Assembly: GCA_947652115.1 (NCBI GenBank) | Contig: OX393565.1 | Location: 18,131,690 to 18,195,689 of the forward strand | From: Blastomussa wellsi | Lineage: Eukaryota > Cnidaria > Anthozoa > Scleractinia > Plerogyridae | DNA length: 64,000 bases | Reading direction: 5' to 3' | Shown: positions 22,101-43,316 of the stretch, piece after piece | Numbering within the stretch: position 1 is the first letter of the stretch | Layout: each line of letters opens with the position of its first letter | The notes under the pieces: model-generated | Seen by the model: the letters and a program-made list of their open reading frames with translations, nothing else | What the model was told of the DNA's origin: nothing | The model's database searches: none | Made by a program: the position numbers and the translations under genes

Positions 22101-24895
22101 AATTAAAACTCCAACTTGTTTTTTGATGACATGTTCACTTACCTTACGAAATTTGGAACAATCACTCAAGATTAGGGAAATGTCTTTTGGCATGTAATAC
22201 AGTGGGATAGTATAAAGGTTGGGAAATCCTTGACAGACCTGCAATTCATTATAAACAAAGAAAAGTTGTGTCCAATACATGATACAGCAATAAACAGGAA
22301 CATAACAATAACACGAAATTCACACGCATGATATGCAGTTTCACGCAGACACACAAAATCCAGAGCCACTATATAATATTGAAGACGTTAGTTTTATACA
22401 ATTTACTTTATGAATGCAACAGTACTCTTTTCATTAAATTTTTGGTGATTTAGTTGGCACAATTATCTAATATTCAGGGGCAGTGCTTATTTGAGGGCGT
22501 CACTCTTTAAAACATCACAGCATTAATTTTGTTAATATCGATTAAATGCCACATTGTTGTGAGTGGATACAGTGCTTATTCGATGGCGGTGCGCTGTAAT
22601 AATCTTCCTCTCATGTTTGGTGCTTTCCGTGCTCTTATACGACTGGAAAAACAGTAGTCTAAGACAGAATCACCATATTACAGGGTTTCAACTTAGGGCA
22701 TATTCGTTTGGGATAATCTGGAATAAGAATATATTTCGTAACATAATTACTCACAAACAAATACTTACTCGCATTGTTCCAATTATTCTTGTTCTGGATT
22801 GATCCCAAACAAACACGCCCTAAAATCTACTGATGTCCATTTAAATCACAACTGTGGTGGATTGGACAGAATGTCAGAATGAGAGCGTGCTGCTTTGTAT
22901 TTGACTGCCTTAATGGAACTGCATGCTTTCCATTTAAAGATTACTTTCAAAGATTTCATAACGCTCTAAACACTAGAAACAATGGGAAAACAGCAAGACT
23001 ACCAAAGGTCAAACTGGATTTTGTGTGCTGTAGTTTTTAATTTTTAGGTGCCTCGATTTTTAACTCATTGTCGCTCAGTTTAAGAAACATTCATTCTAGA
23101 GTTTTATTTAGGAATGCCTTGGACGATTATTACTTGTAATTTTTATTGTAGTTTTTATTTTAGTTTTTAATGATTTTTTAACGCTTTAATATGTATTTAT
23201 TTTGTTACTAGTTTTTAATTCTTAGACAGCAGGACCCCGTTGATAACAGTACTTTGTACTGAAGGGTTATCCTGGTTAAATATTCAATTTATTATTATTA
23301 TTATTAATGACTTTTGTTTTGCATTCCAATACAAAAGTCATTTTTTTAGTGACAAGTTCTCCAATTAAAATGGTAACTTAGTTATACACATATCCTTTCA
23401 TGGGAAAAAATAATTGCAGCCCTTGCACTGAATGCTTACTTTGGAAAGATAGATCTTGCATCCAGCCACGGCAAATATTTGATCATCACTGGACCAGGCG
23501 TGGCCCTCAAGCAGTTCACCTTTGTCATATACGAGTCTTTTAACCAAGACTATCTTAAAGACATCATCAATCCCTATAATGTCATGAAAAATAATTTAAT
23601 AACAAAGATCTTGCAGAAAACAAGCCAGTAAGTATTACATATGTACAGACTACACTCCTATACCCCTGCCTCTCTCCCTCCCCCTTTGCTCAAAAAGAAA
23701 AAAAAGAAATTAAAATGGCAGACTGTTTCAGTAAAATACACCAAGCCTGGTAACAACATGTATGTGCCCTAGTATGCAGATGAGCATTAATTTTTGTGAC
23801 AAGTCTGTGTTGTAGCGTGGACAGTGAAATAATTTGGGAATAGACAGAAAACATTATTTTTATGCATACTCAGGGTGAAACTAGATGTTTTAAATTTATC
23901 TGGCTTGGGGTGGATGTAGCCTAAGACACATGTAGATGGTATGCTCCACAAGAAGCCAAGAAAATAAAACTGTTTCTACTGAATATTTTCCCCTCTCTCC
24001 ACAGACAAGGCTGGTTGATGTTTAGACATGACCCACAGATTTCTTTTTCCCTTTTACTCTTCTTCAACGATTTAGCCTGAACTTCCAAAAACTATTAATA
24101 CTCATGTAAACTGAATGTACTACACAGGCTACCATATGCATGCCTCAATGCAAATTATTATATGACCCCAGGGGGGGGGGGGGGTTACTCGCATTATACA
24201 TGAGAGGGGGGTCTGACAAAGCTTCATATTGCAATTAACCCAACAAAAAAAAATTTAGACCCCCCAAAAATACCTGGAATCAAAATTTCCTACCACCCCC
24301 CCCCCAAAAAAAAAATACAAGACTTAAAGAATCCTAGTCACTAGCCAGCCACGCCTTTGTTATTGTTTACTTAAGAGAGCTTCAGTGTTATATTTTACGC
24401 CAACAGTGTCAAAATGAAAGAGACCACTGAGAAACTTGCTAAAGGTAATTCAATACTCCCAGTAACATAGCTCATTCAATCCTCTAGTGACGTCAGCTGT
24501 GGTTATTACACTGGGGATGACCCCCTCCCACCATCTAATCTATTTTTACGGCCCCCGTGAGTGATCCCCGGACCCCTGTCATTCCATCTCAAGTGCACAA
24601 CTAATATCTCTATTACTATGTACTGCACAACCTTTGCGCAAGTTTCAAGTTTAATCAAATTACAGGATCGATAAATCGAAAAGAAATGAAGACAAGCTTT
24701 CAATTGGAATGAGAAAAATCATAACTTACCCGTCAACTCACAAATACAGACGGCTCCAAAGTCACACAAGGCACTGAAGAATCTCCCACTATTTGAAAAT
24801 TTGATGCAATTCTGTAATGACGGACTCGCCGGCTGTAATATTCCATCAAAGCACACACTCACAACGCTCTCTGCAATGTCTTCAGCTCCCGCCAT
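19163..24895 (-). CDS. WD40 beta-propeller-like protein, N-terminal six exons
   Basis: Exons: 24895-24730, 23573-23440, 22238-22143, 20612-20538, 20458-20381 and 19223-19163. All have AG/GT borders and phases agree throughout (1,0,0,0,0,1). The start is ATG at 24895 in context AAAATGGCGG. The protein reads MAGAEDIAESVVSVCFDG..., FSNSGRFFSALCDFGAVCIC, ELLEGHAWSSDDQIFAVAGC, KVYSLAVAGPNGVEL and FSLDKQHLAVAALDGHFGIW. These are typical propeller strands, including a terminal GIW near a GH. About 203 residues are seen, enough for three to four blades. It probably continues into the exon at 8219-7272. The exact family was not recognised. A scaffold role is inferred from the fold only. Confidence 0.65.
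20890..21290. repeat. two copies of a ~95-bp direct repeat
   Basis: 20895-20990 and 21188-21285 share TTTGTCAGTTGT, TGAGAATGGCCA and CCCTTT in the same order. They lie in an intron of the WD40-like gene. Confidence 0.45.
21690..21885 (-). mobile_element. terminal fragment of a Penelope-like element
   Basis: Reverse copy of the PLE end: GTGGTGCTGCGTC, TCAGCTGGGTTGATAA, AGCTGACGTTTCGAGCATTA and GGTGCCTGGTAATGTGAAA, all found near 60590-61115. Confidence 0.65.
21946..22089. mobile_element. palindromic MITE
   Basis: CATTGTTGAGTTATAT at the left pairs with ATATAACTCAACAATG at the right, then AGCACTTGGG with CCCCGTGCTT. A diverged fragment lies at 31334-31430. Confidence 0.7.
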
Positions 24896-25054
24896 TTTGA
24901 AAATTCCGCTCTCTGAGGAAACTGGGCACCAAATAGACATTCTCGTCCCCATTCTCGTCCCAAGAGCCGCTTGTCCCTCTTAGCCGCCTGAGCCTGTGCA
25001 CGAGGAACAAGGGACAAATGGTTCTGGGGACAAGAATGGATGTTTTCTGATTAA

Positions 25055-25787
25055 GGTGGCTCATCTCAGTTTTTTGGAACCACACCAACCCTGCTTTAAT
25101 AGGCTAAAGCTTCGCTGTCTTGCGTCGGTCGGGCAAGATTTTTCGCACATCAACTAGAGATTGAATAAGGTTTCCAAAAATGTACATTTCATTGGCATCG
25201 GTGTTACCATAGCAACGAAATGATGACGTCATGGTTTCTGAAAATCAGCATTTTTTTCGAAATCCTGACCTAAACTTTTAAAATGAATCCACATCCCTTC
25301 TAGTATACATTGAGATCTTCCACACTGCAAAGTTTGAAAAATTCTACGACAGCGTTTTTGAAAAAAAGCTAGTTGAATATTTTGAAGATTAACAAGTTCA
25401 CCTTAGTATCTGTTAGTTCTTGATTCCAGCGACTTCCTGTAAATTGTAACGATGTCCTTTCCATGTTTTATTCCTTTGGCATAGAACAACTTTCCTGAAA
25501 GGTTTCATCCAGTTTGCTTCACTAGATTTCTCTCTGCGAACTCAAAAGTAATGTCTTTAATATTGACATTTTTCTCATAGAAGGAACGTCTTTGATATGG
25601 GAGCATCTATGTAAAAACTAGTCGATATAATTTTTTTAAAATCTCTCCGATGCCAATGCCATTTTTGGAAACCTTATTCAATCTCTAGTTGACGTGCGAA
25701 AAATCTTGCCCGAACGACGCAAGACAGCGAAGCTATAGCCAATTAAAGCTGGGTTGGTGTGGTTTCGAAAAACTGAGATGAGCCACC
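25055..25787. mobile_element. non-autonomous DNA transposon, TTAA target site and ~130-bp TIRs
   Basis: TTAA at 25051 and at 25788 flank GGTGGCTCATCTCAGTTTTT and its mirror image. The arms stay similar for about 130 bp (through TTGCGTC, CGGGCAAGATTTTTCGCAC and CAACTAGAGATTGAATAAGG). The interior has no ORF. A TTAA target and a terminal GG fit Kolobok- or piggyBac-type transposases acting in trans; Kolobok is the better guess. Confidence 0.75.
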
Positions 25788-25799
25788 TTAAGTCTCATA

Positions 25800-27110
25800 T
25801 CATCTGTGCTTTTTGCACATTTTTTTTGGCTTGGAACTTTCTTTTCCTTTGGATAGCTGTACATAATTTTTTAAACCTCCATTTTTAATTTGTCTGCTTC
25901 AATGATCACTAACAGACATTTTCAGATCCCCTCAATGGGTATTTCCAAAATTGCTTCAGAAAAAAAAAACAAAAATCTCAAGAATGACACAAAGATTTAA
26001 TTAAGAATTCCTGTGATAGACGGAATAAATGAAAGAACACTAGCAAACAGAACAACATTTAGCATGAAAAAATTCAAGTAATCTTTAATTTCCCTTGTAT
26101 TTTCAAGCAGCCATAATTTTACATGTTGATGTACATGTAGTAAGTCTCCTTCACAGCTGTTAATAATGTTAATTGCATCTTTGGACTTCAAAATGTGATA
26201 TAGCATAAGCCAGACAGATAAATTTAAAGTGCCTTATGTGTTAGCTTTGCGTTTTTGTGACGAGAGATCCCAAACCTGGTTGCTTAATAAAAATTATAAT
26301 TATAATAACTATTATCATTATTATTGATATTTTATTATATACACCTCTATTAATGAAAACAAGATTACATCAAGAAAATCGCCTTCTATGGATAGTTCGT
26401 ACATATTGAATATGTACAATAGAAAATTTATATTTATAAAAGTTTCATTTTATAAACATTTTTCAATAAGGTTTTTTAAGAATTTGTTCAATTGGAAACT
26501 AACAAAGAAAAAAGGTATCAATCCTTTGTTAAAAAGTTTTCACTTGCTATTTAATTTATGGATTGAAAATAAGACAAGGAGCTAAGAAGATAAAACAAAG
26601 TCATTATTAGTATTGTGATTATTATTGTTATTATAGCAGATACATGTAAAATTCTACTACTCTGCATTTACTACAGTGCTTCATACCAAAAGGAAGAAGC
26701 AATTTGGCCATAAATCTCAAATGCTACCCTTCCTTGCCAAAATAATTTGATGCTTTTAACCTACTGTAAATCGCACAGTCCTTTCATCATGTGTCCACTG
26801 CTGATCGAGTTGTTGTCATAAAACAACTTAACACCAGACATTCTATTCAGCCTGTGTCCAAAAAACAAAACAACAGATGGATTTTGATTTTTTTTTCATC
26901 TTTCTTTAATATGCAAATAACTTACATGTAGAAACATTAATTTTCGGCATTTTCTTTGATTTCATTTAAGAATTTTAAAGATTACAATGATACCATCCTG
27001 CAGGGATCACATCAGGATTTTACAATAAATAAATTATTAATTTTCTCTGCTAGAGAAGATATTATAAGGTACCGGTATACCAGGTTTTAAGGGAGCTTAC
27101 CATTAATCAG
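25800..27110. other. intergenic, no gene seen
   Basis: AT-rich DNA between the WD40-like gene and RRM2. It contains low-complexity TTAT-type stretches near 26300 and 26620. No supported coding region. Confidence 0.4.
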
Positions 27111-27121
27111 GACAAGCTGGC

Positions 27122-27882
27122 ATATAGAGCGTTTTCACTTGCGTGACCCAAAAAATGAATCGAAAGCCATTCAGTGCACAGAGCCAAGAAAATACGATAT
27201 TATAGAAGATAAATAAAGAATACACTTCCCTAAGTTTCAGGTGTATACATGTACATGGATTAAGCTCTCTTTCAGCCAGTGAAATTAGCCGGTAGCCGGC
27301 TCTTAGCTACATCCCTGTGTGTATGTTATTCCAAACTTCAGATATTCATTGAAATGTTACGCACAAAGTTACAGATCCCAGTATGGAGCTGCCATATTGG
27401 TGTACCTCACTGGAACACCAACATGGTGGCCAGAAATGGTGTAAACATCTGGAACTTACTTTGGTTAACAGGGATGTAGCTAAGGGCCGGCTACCGGCTA
27501 ATTTCACCGGCTGAAAGAGAGCTTATCACCGGCTTAAATTTCACTAGAAAACAAAGACTCAAAGAAATTTTCCAGGTACAATGGTCAGAAAAGCCAGCTG
27601 AGCTTGTTTGTGAGCCGGCTTTGTAATTTCTTAGCTGCATCCCTGGGTTAACTAGGCAACTGATCACCTGTACTGAGCAAGATAAGTACATGTATGTTTT
27701 TTTCAACAAACATGGTCGTAACTTTATGTCACACAGTGCCATAACTTTAAAATTCAAAATGCACTGGTTTCCAAACGAAGGATGCTGTTGAGCTGAAACG
27801 TTGTATGCCTGATGAGTATAAAAAGTTTGGAGGCCCTTTGGTTTTGGATTTTACAATTTGATGACGTCACGTGAATAAATAG
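27122..27882. mobile_element. MITE (same family as 4221-4514), split by another MITE
   Basis: The ends TATAGAGCGTTTTCAC and GTCACGTGAATAAATAG match the 4221-4514 element in reverse. The inner halves (AGTTTCAGGTG near 27235 and CCAAACGAAGGATGCTGTTG near 27772) also match, but they are separated by about 530 bp of inserted DNA. Confidence 0.65.
27261..27525. mobile_element. MITE with 58-bp terminal inverted repeats
   Basis: TAAGCTCTCTTTCAGCC at the left and GGCTGAAAGAGAGCTTA at the right. The arms continue with AGCCGGTAGCCGGC and TTAGCTACATCCCTGT, differing at two or three positions over 58 bp. A decayed related arm follows at 27530-27660. Confidence 0.8.
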
Positions 27883-28039
27883 ACTGATCTGGCAGAACAT
27901 TTCTGATAAATTATGGAATTCTCTTCATGAGAAGTCCAGTGTTGCCAGTCAGTGCTGACTAATGGTAAGCACCCTACTGTACATGTAAGTGTTGGGTTTT
28001 CACGAGTGCTGTAAATGTGCAATAAAAAACCAATATGCA

Positions 28040-29044
28040 CTAAAAATCAGCATCAAGCGTGAACACAAAATTTTCCCATCGTTCATTCATCACACCACTT
28101 TTCTGATACTCGGCAACCCTCCGCTCATAAAAATTAGCTTTGCCTTCTAAAGAAATGCTTTCCATGAAAGGAAATGGATTTTCAGTTTTGTAATGCTTTT
28201 CAAGTCCAAAGGCCACCAACAGCCTATCAGCAACAAACTCGATGTAGTTTCCCATGGAGTGGCAATTCATGCCTAACAAATGACAAGGTAATGCACTCAT
28301 CCAGAATTCTTTCTCTATGGCTACCGCATCGCATATGATCTCATTAACCTGCTCCCTGCTTGGCGTTTGCTTCAAATGTGAAAAAATCAAGCATGCAAAG
28401 TCACAATGAAGACCTTCATCTCTGGAAATCAACTCATTTGAAAAAGTTAGGCCAGGCATAAGACCTCTTTTCTTGATCCAAAAGATTGACGCAAAGGCCC
28501 CAGAGAAGAAAATCCCCTCTACAGCTGCGAATGCAACAATTCTTTCCCCAAAGGTAGCACTAGAGTTTTTATGCATCCATTTAAAAGCCCACTGGGCTTT
28601 TTTCTTGACACAGGGGTAAGTTTCAATTGCATTGAAAAGCTTCTCTTTTTCCTCCGCGTCCCGAATGTAAGTGTCAATCAACAAGCAGTACATTTCAGAG
28701 TGAATGTTTTCCATCGCGATTTGAAACCCGTAGAAACATCTCGCTTCGGGGACTTGGATTTCCTGATAAAATCTTTCAACCAAGTTCTCTCCTACTATGC
28801 CGTCGCTAGCTGCAAAGAATGCTAGAACGTGAGAAATAAACTGTTTTTCTTGGGGATTCAATTTTTCCCAGTCGTGCAAGTCATTTCCCAAATCAACTTC
28901 TTCCACTGTCCAAAACGATGCGACAGATTTCTTGTAGAATTTCCAGATGTCAGGATACTTTAGGGGAAACAAGACAAACCTGTTAGGATTGTCTTCGAGT
29001 AAGGGCTCCTCGATTTCCTCCTCTTGAATGTTCTCTTCAGACAT
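28040..29044 (-). CDS. RRM2: ribonucleotide reductase small (R2) subunit, intronless
   Basis: 334 aa from ATG at 29044 ([13 protein letters not shown]) to TAG at 28040, in a single exon. It is the class I R2 subunit that holds the di-iron centre and tyrosyl radical used with R1 to reduce ribonucleotides to dNTPs. Iron ligands are visible as D81, E112, H115, E176, E210 and H213 ([30 protein letters not shown]), with the radical Tyr at 119. The C-terminal FTLDADF is the conserved peptide that docks on R1. The N-terminal extension is short, with no KEN-box-like degron seen. Its start faces that of PEX6, 325 bp away. A retrocopy origin is possible because no intron is present, but every key residue is intact. 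Confidence 0.96.
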   Translation of the reverse strand: MSEENIQEEEIEEPLLEDNPNRFVLFPLKYPDIWKFYKKSVASFWTVEEVDLGNDLHDWEKLNPQEKQFISHVLAFFAASDGIVGENLVERFYQEIQVPEARCFYGFQIAMENIHSEMYCLLIDTYIRDAEEKEKLFNAIETYPCVKKKAQWAFKWMHKNSSATFGERIVAFAAVEGIFFSGAFASIFWIKKRGLMPGLTFSNELISRDEGLHCDFACLIFSHLKQTPSREQVNEIICDAVAIEKEFWMSALPCHLLGMNCHSMGNYIEFVADRLLVAFGLEKHYKTENPFPFMESISLEGKANFYERRVAEYQKSGVMNERWENFVFTLDADF

Positions 29045-29369
29045 ATAAACGATAAACACGTGTTCAACGAGGTTACATAAGCCTGATAAGCTTACATTTG
29101 AACGCTTCTGTTTCTGCTGGTTTCTGGCAGAGCTTGCAGATCTTTCGTGGGCGAACTAGCCCTTCCAGTGGAGTAGAGAATAAGTGATATTCTTCTATTC
29201 ACTTCAATCATGTCCGCGATGCAAAGTTTTCACACAATCGAGCATGATGTAATTTCTGACTGCAAGAACACCGTAACCTCGCCTTAAGTCACATATCGTT
29301 GCGTGACAGTTAGCGTGACAATAGCTTGAGCTCTGAGAAAGAGGCCAGGCAACAAAGGCAAAAAAGAAA
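29045..29369. promoter_or_regulatory. putative bidirectional promoter, RRM2/PEX6
   Basis: 325 bp separate the two divergent start codons, so both 5' UTRs and core promoters must lie here unless non-coding exons exist elsewhere. No clear TATA box was found for either gene. E-box-like CACGTG lies at about 29057, near the RRM2 start. The inference rests on geometry. Confidence 0.6.
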
Positions 29370-39361
<9,992 letters not shown>

Positions 39362-39722
39362 TGATCATTATCGGTGAGTTTGCTTAGTTAACGTTTCTCT
39401 GAAACGCAGATAACCAGCGGGTTAACGGGGGTTGTCAACTCAAATACTCAGGACGACACTCCAGATTTTCGGGATAACTTTGCACACGGTACTGTTCAAT
39501 CAGCGTTTGTTAGAGCTTTCACCCCCGTGCGGTTACAGACAATTGAATAGTTCCATTCCATTTTTGTGATCTTGTACATCAGAATTTATAAGAAATCTAT
39601 GCAAAATGGAGATTTTGCGTGGGGAGCTGAATGCACTGCGTGGCGACCAGAATGCATTGCGCTCTGGCGGTATTTTGGTCGGCATATTGAATGCTCAATG
39701 CTTAGAAAACTCTTGCTTAGGG

Positions 39723-40061
39723 CACAGGGAGCAGAGGAGTTATGCTTGAAACATCAATAAAAGAAACGTCTTACCTTTGTTCTTGTATTTATTCTCTTAG
39801 TTAAAACCTCATTTGGGAACCAAACATACGTATATTCATTTGCGATCGATCGTTTCGAACCGCCATCATTCTGAATAGTGTCGACCGCTGTGCATTCAGT
39901 TGGACGAAGTCCAACGAATGATTTTCGGAAAGCGAAGCTTCGGTATGGCGGTTCGAAACGATCGATCGCAAATGATATTTTAACTAAGAGAATAAATACA
40001 AGAACGAAGGTAAGACGTTTCTTTTATTGATGTTTCAAGGATAACTCATCTGCTCCCTGTG
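39723..40061. repeat. long imperfect palindrome just 3' of PEX6
   Basis: The outer arms CACAGGGAGCAG/CTGCTCCCTGTG, then TTGAAACATCAATAAAAGAA and ATTTATTCTCTTAGTTAAAA, plus the inner arms TTTGCGATCGATCGTTTCGA, all have their mirror images to 40061. A 28-bp segment in the left arm (39806-39834) has no partner. Total stem is about 120-130 bp. The arms include AATAAA-type sites in both orientations, which could serve as PEX6 polyadenylation signals. Confidence 0.8.
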
Positions 40062-41772
40062 CTTAGGGCATGTTTTTGCGTACGGGCCGCCAGCACTACG
40101 TATGTGAATTGACATCGCCTTTGGCAAAAATATGTTTCCCAATATAAACATGAGATATCATCAGAGAGAGATCATAAAGTAGGCTGAAAGAAAATAATAT
40201 TTGGATCAAGTATGTTTATAAGCAGGCTATTGGCAAAAGGACATTTGGAAAATGATATAACTCGAGAGATATAATTAAAATAATTATTTACTATTTTTTG
40301 CGGCAAATATTGAGCATCGCACTAATGCATTTGTGGGGAAAGCCATCAGTTCGTGCAGTTTTCCTATCCTCTGTGCGATAAGAACTGCAATAGCAAAATA
40401 TTTTTACCCTAGTGCTGTAGACACAACCATCGTATTTCAATTAACGTGTGAAACAAAAGTGCGAAAGTGAAGAATACGTGCTAGAAAGCACAGCAGAGTT
40501 GCGTTCGATCAGTGATTGACATTTTAGAATTTATTTATTTCCGTGGAAGTATTCTGCGCCGTGTTCTATTAATAGTAATCGCTCCATCGGAGAAACTGCT
40601 AGACGTTTTCTCGATATTTCTCTTTTAAAAAAGTTCAGCCACGGAAGTGAACCAAATGATTTTCGAACAACTCGCAAATATATGTTTCTTGAGAGCTACG
40701 TTGCTATAAAAATAATTAGAATTGTCAATTAATTTTGAGAACTGAAGTGAACAAGGGAGAGGTCTCATTCTGAAAGCTTTTCGCGCAGAATTGTGTGACA
40801 CATCCGGGATATTTACTGGCGCAATGGCGCTAAATTTGAAAGACCGAGACGACAATTGGCATGACACAATAAAGAAAAATGGCCGCAATAGGCAAAGGTC
40901 CCTCTGCATTTTATTTTGTCACAGCTTAACTATATAAAATATCAAAAGGGTTGCATAAGGCTTTTAAAGAAAAGATTTTCATAATAAAATAACAACCATT
41001 TTTGACTCGGTACCACCTCTTTAACCTTTATCAATTTTGTGTTCAACTTGGCCTACTTTGGGTGAATTTCAGTATGGGAAATAGCTGTATGACAACTTTG
41101 AGGCCGAATTTCTTCAAATGAAGATTTCACCACGTTTGGGTTGCATATGGATATGTTTTCTTATAAAGTGTAAAGGGTTCATGCAACATATAAATGGAAT
41201 CTGATGTCTAGAAATAGTATAAAATCCAGCATTTCTGGAACATACATTTTCTCTCTTTGATTCCCTGGCGCCTTAGGGCCTTTGGGAGTTGAACTGTTTC
41301 ATTTTAAACCTCGCGCGTGCATACTAATGACTTTAAGCTCCGCCTTTATGAACAATGGCAATGTTTCGCTTCATTTAAGCAAAAATTTGGTAATTGCTGT
41401 GAAATGGCAGTCAACTTTTTAAATTTGAAACAAGATAAGAACTTTTACATCAAGTTAAGAGCAAAGGACAATGTAAAAAATACGTACGCACTAAACGACT
41501 GAAGAAAGTTAACGGACAATGAAATTTACCGTCTGCTCACTTAGCGTATTAAAGACTGCGATAAACGAAGGCTAACATTTCATGGTCCAGCGAGTTTTGT
41601 TTTAGAGGTATTTAATTGAAAGTAATAAGCGACGTCTATGCTCGCATAAATTTCGCAACTGTATCTCGTGCGTTGAGACGAATACCGTTGAGACCAGTTC
41701 ACTTAACCATCTTCATTTACACAGCATTCGAAAGAAGTTCACCAACAGTCTCTTCGCTGCTAAGTAAATCAA
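40062..41772. other. intergenic / 5' region of the RAG1-like gene
   Basis: Contains the 305-bp repeat at 40476-40780. The rest is AT-rich with no supported ORF. No terminal inverted repeat was found that would pair with the region after 46687. Confidence 0.4.
40476..40780. repeat. 305-bp dispersed direct repeat, copy 1
   Basis: Nearly identical to 49999-50303: one substitution was noticed (CGCTCC versus CGCACC) and length is the same. It starts ACGTGCTAGAAAGCAC, a small hairpin, and ends CTGAAAGCTTT. No coding content is evident. Confidence 0.9.
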
Positions 41773-43253
41773 ATGTGTTCCGTTCAAGAATTGCAGCGAG
41801 TTGATCGGGAGCTCTTTTCAGAGCTCATAGAAACCCCGATCAACCCTGCATTCTTCCACGTGTCTACTCCGTTGGTTGACGATTACAACCCTATGTTCTA
41901 CCTCCAAATCTGCGGTGAGGGACTGTGGCAGTTGCGAGGGTACATCAGCAGAAACACGGACGTCTTATTCGCAATTCTTCAAGATAATTTGTCTAAAATT
42001 GGATACCAGTTAACGCAGTCATCTTCCTTTCGAGTTGGAAATATTGTAAAGAACAGAGCACAATACATCGTCAACAAAACACGGAGCACGAGTAACGGCA
42101 GCGTGAGAAAAGCCATGCGATCCGCTTTTTGGTGTAAAGTTGCACTTCATCCAGACGAGATACTTCATGGGCCAAATGAGATTATGAGTGCGCTGAAAAG
42201 GAGAGAGGAAGAATTGATGAGGGAAAATGATAAATTACAAACGGAGGTGGAAGGTAAGAAAAACTGCCAATTTAGATCATCAGTTATTTATTCGTCGTTT
42301 CAGAGTTAACCGTAAAAATCAGTCTAAAAAAATATTTATAAATATTTCAGACAAGGCATCCCAGCTTTATGAAGCCATCTCTGAATTAAGAAATCTGCAA
42401 GCCCAACAAGGTCACCAAGGCAGGCGTATTTCAGAAGTTGGACCACGTCAACAGCACCGTCACATTAAGGAGTTACGGTAGTAACATTTTTTTGTCTTGA
42501 CTAATCGTGACAAGCCAAATGCGCTGTGATGTCATAAATCCGAAGAAGTTTTCACTTGCTTCTCGTGGCTTTTCTTTTTTTTTAGCGGGGAGGGGGAAAT
42601 GTCTTAATTCTCCCAACTACTCTCCCCCTATTTCGTTTGGAACTAGTTGAGAGAATAACGTTTATTAATCAAGGCCTGTTCTCTTTTATTCTCATGATAC
42701 GAGTGTTTGTTGGGACTAATAGGGTTAAAGTATCAACATGTACATCCTCCCTTATATTATTCTCTTCAAGTTTCTTATGGGACTAAGGCCTGCTCTCTTC
42801 AATCACCATGATTTGAACATGTAATCAAGCAGTGGTATTGCAAAGAGAAATTAGACGCTGATTGGACTTAAAGGCTTAAACAAGAAAATACCATATTTCA
42901 TTACATTATTGCAGTGAAAAAGCAGAGAAAGCATTATGGTTTGTTGAAACTTACGGCTTAACTCTGAAAACCCTCCACATGGAAGACACAACTGGGCGCC
43001 AGATCAATGTTAACCTTGGCCAAGCCACTCAATCAGGTAAGAGCACTCTAACTAGTAACATTTCCAAGGTATACCTTGCAGTTGAAACTGAGCTTGTAGT
43101 TGCTATTCTCATACACAGCAAATACCACATCTTCAAGTGGAGGAGGTGAAGGAAATGTAACCTGTGCAACAGCACTCTGCCAGGAGAAAATGCCAAGTGA
43201 GTACATCACCTGTACTTCTACAGATGATGATGATAATAATAATAATAATAATA

Positions 43254-43316
<63 letters not shown>

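Noticed and set aside
40625..40909. 94-codon minus-strand frame
   Set aside because: It overlaps the 305-bp repeat, and its frame is not maintained beyond the repeat in the second copy.
41616..41804. 62-codon frame overlapping the start of the RAG1-like gene
   Set aside because: It is in a different frame and probably lies in the 5' UTR; not supported as a coding uORF.
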